64,000 nucleotides of DNA, taken from NCBI GenBank assembly GCA_910588235.1, contig CAJUOQ010000005.1, positions 1 to 64,000 on the forward strand, read 5' to 3'. The stretch is from an uncultured Atopostipes sp. (GTDB lineage: Bacteria > Bacillota > Bacilli > Lactobacillales > Carnobacteriaceae_A). Below the pieces are notes generated by a model. That model saw only the letters and a program-made list of their open reading frames with translations. It was not told the origin of the DNA and did not search any database. Shown here piece by piece: positions 60,795 through 64,000 of this stretch. The translations under genes and the position numbers were made by a program. The stretch's first letter is position 1; each line of letters begins with the position of its first letter.

Positions 60795-60833
60795 AGGAGC
60801 TGTTACATTTTAGATGTAATGGCTCTTTTTTTA
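60795..60833 (+). terminator. Terminator of the DegV gene
   Basis: GAGCTGTTACAT and ATGTAATGGCTC arms (inner TG/TG mismatch) with a TTTAG loop, then T7. Confidence 0.85.
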
Positions 60834-60913
60834 TCGAAACCAATAAATATTATTCTAGAGTTTTATGCTTTCATGATACACTATAGTTGTCTATATTTTA
60901 AGAGGTGAATTTA

Positions 60914-61762
60914 TTGAATCTTTGGATCTTATTAGCATTATTTGTCTTAATCGCTCTTTATTTATATATTCAAAATAATGTGATGGCATCAAGTACATAT
61001 AAAATTTATATCCCCCATTTACATCCAGTAGTAAAGGATAAAAAAATAGTGTTTTTATCGGATACACATTTACGAGATAATGTTTCTCATTCTTTTATTG
61101 ATCGCTTATTGAATAAAATTGAGAAAGAAAAACCAGATCTTATTTTATTTGGTGGAGACATCGTACACACTGGATCTTCTGATGCGGTGATTGAGCATAC
61201 AAAAGATCTTTTTTCACAAATGAAGAGTATTGCCCCGACTTATGCTGTGTTTGGAAATCATGATTTTGGTAGTGCGCGTGCAAGAGAAATTGCCGGAGTT
61301 CTTAAGCGAGCAGGCGTTGTCTTATTGCAAAATGAAGCGATATGGATTTCTTTTGATCAACCGGATGCGGGATTTTGGTTAATGGGTTTAAATGAATGGG
61401 AATCAACGCTTGAAAACAAGCAAGATCCCTTAGAAAATATCAAGTTCCCATCAGACAGTAAAAAAGCACCTAAAATTTTGTTAACGCATTATCCGCATTT
61501 TTTTGAAAAATATTTACAAAATAACGAAAAACGCCCCGACTTAATTTTAGCGGGTCATGCCCATGGGGGACAGGTTATTCTTCCGATCATTGGCGGACTT
61601 TTTTCTCCGGGGCAAGGTTTTAATCCCACCTATGACTTTGGCCTGTTTACGAATAAAAAATATCCGCACAGTCGTTTAGTGGTTGCGAGAGGAATTGGAA
61701 ATTCAAGATTCCCTTTTCGTGTCAATAATCGACCTGAAATTGTCGTCATTGAGTTTGAATAA
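60914..61762 (+). CDS. Membrane-anchored metallophosphoesterase
   Basis: A calcineurin-like phosphoesterase (YkuE/YaeI-like) of 282 residues with one N-terminal membrane helix (about 3-20). The metal-binding motifs are FLSDTHLRD, FGGDIVHTG, VFGNHDFGS, LTHYPHF and AGHAHGGQV. Relatives may act on lipid A-type or other lipid phosphates at the membrane; the substrate here is unknown. TTG 60914 is preferred to GTG 60905, which lies within the GAGGTG binding site. The oxidoreductase gene follows after 32 bp. Confidence 0.9.
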   Translation: MNLWILLALFVLIALYLYIQNNVMASSTYKIYIPHLHPVVKDKKIVFLSDTHLRDNVSHSFIDRLLNKIEKEKPDLILFGGDIVHTGSSDAVIEHTKDLFSQMKSIAPTYAVFGNHDFGSARAREIAGVLKRAGVVLLQNEAIWISFDQPDAGFWLMGLNEWESTLENKQDPLENIKFPSDSKKAPKILLTHYPHFFEKYLQNNEKRPDLILAGHAHGGQVILPIIGGLFSPGQGFNPTYDFGLFTNKKYPHSRLVVARGIGNSRFPFRVNNRPEIVVIEFE

Positions 61763-61794
61763 TAAAAATTATTATAATCAAAGGAGAATGAGCA

Positions 61795-62802
61795 ATGACT
61801 AAATTGAACTTAGGAACAATAGGGACAAGTTGGATTACCGACAGCTTTATTCAAGCAGCTTTGGAAACCAATCTTTATCACTTAGACAGTGTTTACTCAA
61901 GAAGAGCTGAAAAAGGGCAGGAGTTTGCGAGCCAGTATGACGAAGTAGCTATTGAGACTGATTTAGATACCTTTATGCAAAAAGAATCCTTAGACGTTAT
62001 TTATATTGCTTCACCAAACAGTCTGCACTATGAACAAGCTCTTCAAGCTTTAAAAGCTAAAAAACATGTGATTGTAGAAAAGCCGGCCACAACAAATGCG
62101 ACCCAATGGGAAGAATTGTTAGAAGTTGCTGAAGAAAATAAGGTCTTTATTTTTGAAGCAGCAAGACATCTGTATCTGCCGAATTTCGGAAAAATAAAAA
62201 ACTTATTAAACGAATGGGACGATATTCAGGGAGCAACGATCGCTTATGCAAAATACTCTTCTCGTTATGATGCGGTTTTAGCAGGGGAAGAGCCCAATAT
62301 TTTTTCACTGAAGTTCGCTGGTGGAGCACTGATGGATTTAGGCGTTTATCCGATCTATACAGCAGTTGCTTTATTTGGAGAACCTGAATTGGTGCACTAT
62401 TATCCACGAAAAATTCAAACGGGTGTCGATGGGATGGGGACAATTATTCTGCGTTATAAGACGTTTGATGTGACCATTTTAATTAGTAAAATGACGACTT
62501 CGCTTATAGGTATCGAATTTTATGGAGAAAAGGAAACATTGCTTGTGGACCATGCTACAGATATCCATCAAGCCAAACGAGTAGATGCTAAAACACTTGA
62601 AGAACAAGTGGTTGCATTAGAAAACCAAAACGAAAATACGATGTATTATGAAGCGGAGACATTTGCACAGATGATTCACCATAAAGAGGAAAAAGCAACA
62701 TTAGATCGCTATAAGGAACTTGCCCATTTAGCTAAAATAGTTTCAACTATTTTACATGAACTAAGAGTTCAAACCGATATTACTTTTGAATCAGAAAAAT
62801 AA
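61795..62802 (+). CDS. Gfo/Idh/MocA family oxidoreductase
   Basis: An NAD(P)-dependent dehydrogenase of 335 residues: N-terminal Rossmann fold (LGTIGTSWITDSFIQAAL), the family motif VIVEKPATTNATQWEEL with the conserved Glu-Lys-Pro, and a C-terminal substrate domain with GGALMDLGVYPIYTAVALFGEP. The substrate, probably a sugar or cyclitol, cannot be named. ATG 61795 follows AAGGAG. Likely in one unit with the phosphoesterase. Confidence 0.92.
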   Translation: MTKLNLGTIGTSWITDSFIQAALETNLYHLDSVYSRRAEKGQEFASQYDEVAIETDLDTFMQKESLDVIYIASPNSLHYEQALQALKAKKHVIVEKPATTNATQWEELLEVAEENKVFIFEAARHLYLPNFGKIKNLLNEWDDIQGATIAYAKYSSRYDAVLAGEEPNIFSLKFAGGALMDLGVYPIYTAVALFGEPELVHYYPRKIQTGVDGMGTIILRYKTFDVTILISKMTTSLIGIEFYGEKETLLVDHATDIHQAKRVDAKTLEEQVVALENQNENTMYYEAETFAQMIHHKEEKATLDRYKELAHLAKIVSTILHELRVQTDITFESEK

Positions 62803-62873
62803 AAAAGTTGTAATGACGTATGAAGTGAAATTATATTTCATCCTTTCTGCTAGACATTATACCGTTTTCAAAG

Positions 62874-62909
62874 TATAATTAATATGTCAACGAATTGAAA
62901 TCGTTATCA
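62874..62909 (+). promoter_or_regulatory. Promoter -10 and perfect cre site before the PTS genes
   Basis: TATAAT at 62874-62879 (no clear -35) is followed by TGAAATCGTTATCA at 62896-62909, which matches the cre consensus TGWAANCGNTNWCA at all 14 positions. A cre just downstream of the promoter is the standard layout for CcpA repression. Confidence 0.75.
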
Positions 62910-62964
62910 AAAATGGAGTTAAGCAATTTGTTTAATGAACGAATGGCTTTGGAGGATGAAGAGT

Positions 62965-63285
62965 ATGGCAGATAAAACAATCATGCTAGTCTGTGCTGCA
63001 GGTATGAGTACATCACTATTAGTGTCAAAAATGCAAAAAGCAGCAGAAGAGAAGGGCATCGATGCAGAGATCTTTGCGAATTCAGCGAATGAAGCCGATG
63101 GAAGTTTGGAAAGCAAAGATATAGATGTTTTATTATTAGGGCCTCAAGTACGTTTTATGAAATCTCAATTTGAACAAAAAGTAGAAGGTACCGGCATCCC
63201 AGTAGATATTATTAATATGCAAGATTATGGGATGGTGAATGGAGAAAAAGTTCTTCAAGCAGCCTTGGATTTAATGGAAGAATAG
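62965..63285 (+). CDS. PTS lactose/cellobiose-type IIB component
   Basis: Cytoplasmic phosphotransfer protein of 106 residues. The active-site Cys10 lies in MLVCAAGMSTSLLVSKM, the family motif; GPQVRFM and DYGMVNGEKVL are also typical. It passes phosphate from IIA to a IIC-bound sugar such as cellobiose, chitobiose or lactose. ATG 62965 follows GGAGGATG; the longer frame to 62935 has no binding site. It is co-transcribed with the IIA gene, with a large hairpin between them. No IIC gene is in the window. Confidence 0.93.
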   Translation: MADKTIMLVCAAGMSTSLLVSKMQKAAEEKGIDAEIFANSANEADGSLESKDIDVLLLGPQVRFMKSQFEQKVEGTGIPVDIINMQDYGMVNGEKVLQAALDLMEE

Positions 63286-63294
63286 ATGGAAAAA

Positions 63295-63343
63295 TTTAAC
63301 TAAATATAAATCGATCTTTTAGATCGGTTTATATTTAGTTAAA
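63295..63343 (+). promoter_or_regulatory. Large hairpin between PTS IIB and IIA genes
   Basis: Arms of 22 bp (63295-63316 and 63322-63343), beginning TTTAACTAAATATAAA, pair with a single G-U wobble around a TTTTA loop. There is no T run after it, so it looks like an RNA-stabilising or processing structure rather than a terminator. Confidence 0.8.
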
Positions 63344-63378
63344 GACATTTATGATTTAGAAAAGGAGCATTTATATAT

Positions 63379-63720
63379 ATGGCAGATGAACAAGGTAAAT
63401 TGTTAGAAACAATTATGGGTCTCATTATGCACGGTGGCGATGCAAAAAGTAGCGCAATGGAAGCCATTTATGCTGCAAAAAGTGGCGATTTTGAGGGCGC
63501 AGATGAGAAGTTGAATGACGCTGAAGAAGCATTAGGTAAAGCGCATCAGTCGCAAACAAACCTTTTAACAAAAGAAGCGAGTGGCGACTCTGTGGAACTA
63601 TCCCTATTAATGGTTCATGGTCAAGATCATCTGATGAACGCCATTACATTTAATGATTTAGCAACAGAAGTGATTGATGTTTACCGTAAGATTGACGGAA
63701 AAGATGTTTCTGTTAAATAA
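63379..63720 (+). CDS. PTS lactose/cellobiose-type IIA component
   Basis: A 113-residue helical protein of the PTS_IIA lac/cel family. The phosphorylated histidine is expected at His80 in LMVHGQDHLMNAI, and IMHGGDAKSSAMEAI is characteristic. It takes phosphate from HPr and gives it to the IIB encoded 93 bp upstream. ATG 63379 follows AAGGAG. The operon ends at the terminator 63728-63770. Confidence 0.94.
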   Translation: MADEQGKLLETIMGLIMHGGDAKSSAMEAIYAAKSGDFEGADEKLNDAEEALGKAHQSQTNLLTKEASGDSVELSLLMVHGQDHLMNAITFNDLATEVIDVYRKIDGKDVSVK

Positions 63721-63727
63721 ATAATTA

Positions 63728-63770
63728 AAAAATACTGGGGGAAGCAGGGTGACTTCCCTCAGTATTTTTT
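63728..63770. terminator. Terminator of the PTS genes
   Basis: AAATACTGGGGGAAG and CTTCCCTCAGTATTT arms with one mismatch, T6 on the plus side, A run on the other. Confidence 0.9.
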
Positions 63771-63773
63771 GTT

Positions 63774-63947
63774 TTATAAATTAAAGCCACCTAAACGATG
63801 CTTAACAACATCCATTAAACGATCAAATTCATTTTCAGTAATTTCATCATTATTTTTAGCTTGGACAAGCTCTTCTTCGACATCCGTTAGTTTTTCAGTA
63901 TCTGTTGAATTGACCTTTTTTTCCAGCTCTTCATACAATTCTGACAT
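63774..63947 (-). CDS. Small acidic helical protein, unknown
   Basis: A 57-residue protein from ATG 63947 to TAA 63774, behind AAGGATG at normal distance. It is rich in Glu, Asp, Lys and Leu, with no membrane segment, and looks alpha-helical; it ends HRLGGFNL. I do not recognise a family. A terminator lies just downstream. Its promoter would be at or beyond the right edge. Confidence 0.7.
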   Translation of the reverse strand: MSELYEELEKKVNSTDTEKLTDVEEELVQAKNNDEITENEFDRLMDVVKHRLGGFNL

Positions 63948-64000
63948 GTAAAAACATCCTTTCTTATATTATTTCTCCAACTCCAGTATATACTTAGAGG

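Noticed and set aside
63769..63951. Plus-strand 60-codon Ser/Phe-rich frame
   Set aside because: It begins inside a terminator without a binding site; the opposite strand encodes a better small protein.

Overview
The window is ordinary chromosomal sequence from an AT-rich Gram-positive bacterium. Gene content and order (pepQ/ccpA divergence with a class A PBP gene beside ccpA, comG operon, efp-nusB-xseAB-ispA-tlyA-recN, PepV, PepF, a YidC2-type insertase, LeuS under a T-box, lactose/cellobiose PTS proteins) point to the order Lactobacillales. I infer Carnobacteriaceae or a close relative. Several exported proteins carry very acidic stretches (the PBP tail, the LysM hydrolase, the BMP lipoprotein linker), which would fit a salt- or alkali-adapted genus, but that is inference. 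I see no prophage, transposase, rRNA, tRNA or CRISPR array.

Layout. 1-2630: racE, an ITPase, a YfcE-type phosphoesterase and the c-di-AMP sensor CbpB. 2670-4640: an MscS channel (minus), then a DUF948/YtxH pair. 4640-9440: pepQ (minus) and ccpA diverge from a region with a cre-like box and two identical palindromes, followed by a class A PBP (minus). 9440-16030: an NlpC/P60 coiled-coil hydrolase, PepF (minus), a VanZ-like protein, a TIM-barrel protein, five 41-bp tandem repeats, and YebC. 16190-20340: complete comGA-comGG. 20430-29145: proC, pepP, efp, asp23-like, nusB, xseA, xseB, ispA, tlyA, recN. 29200-33295: a 34-residue membrane peptide (minus), gnd, and an OmpR-type two-component system. 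33340-37330: yidC and an acylphosphatase (minus), then ftsK. 37570-42415: a BMP-family nucleoside ABC transporter. 42510-47240: mnmM (minus), a giant LysM/GH73 hydrolase, and the leuS T-box. 47240-52210: leuS, a YtgP-type flippase, a pseudouridine synthase. 52257-58270: a frameshifted HAD hydrolase, a small membrane protein, nnrD, pepV, a YdcF-type protein, and a GerMN lipoprotein gene broken by a stop codon. 58430-63950: a deoxyribosyltransferase-like protein, a macrodomain protein, DUF503, DegV, a phosphoesterase, an oxidoreductase, PTS IIB and IIA, and a small minus-strand gene.

Together the genes cover wall growth and remodelling (RacE, PBP, NlpC/P60, LysM/GH73, YtgP), peptide use (PepQ, PepP, PepF, PepV), carbon catabolite control (CcpA and several cre-like sites), translation support (EF-P, NusB, LeuS, MnmM, TlyA), DNA uptake and repair (ComG, XseAB, RecN) and nucleoside salvage.

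No clearly new multi-gene system is visible. The most unusual signals are regulatory or structural: paired palindromes between pepQ and ccpA, twin cre-like boxes 30 bp apart plus a perfect inverted repeat before bmpA, a 22-bp hairpin between PTS IIB and IIA, the 41-bp tandem repeats, the homogenised LysM array, and two disrupted genes. Start codons were often moved downstream of the longest open frame to fit a ribosome binding site; these choices are given per gene.
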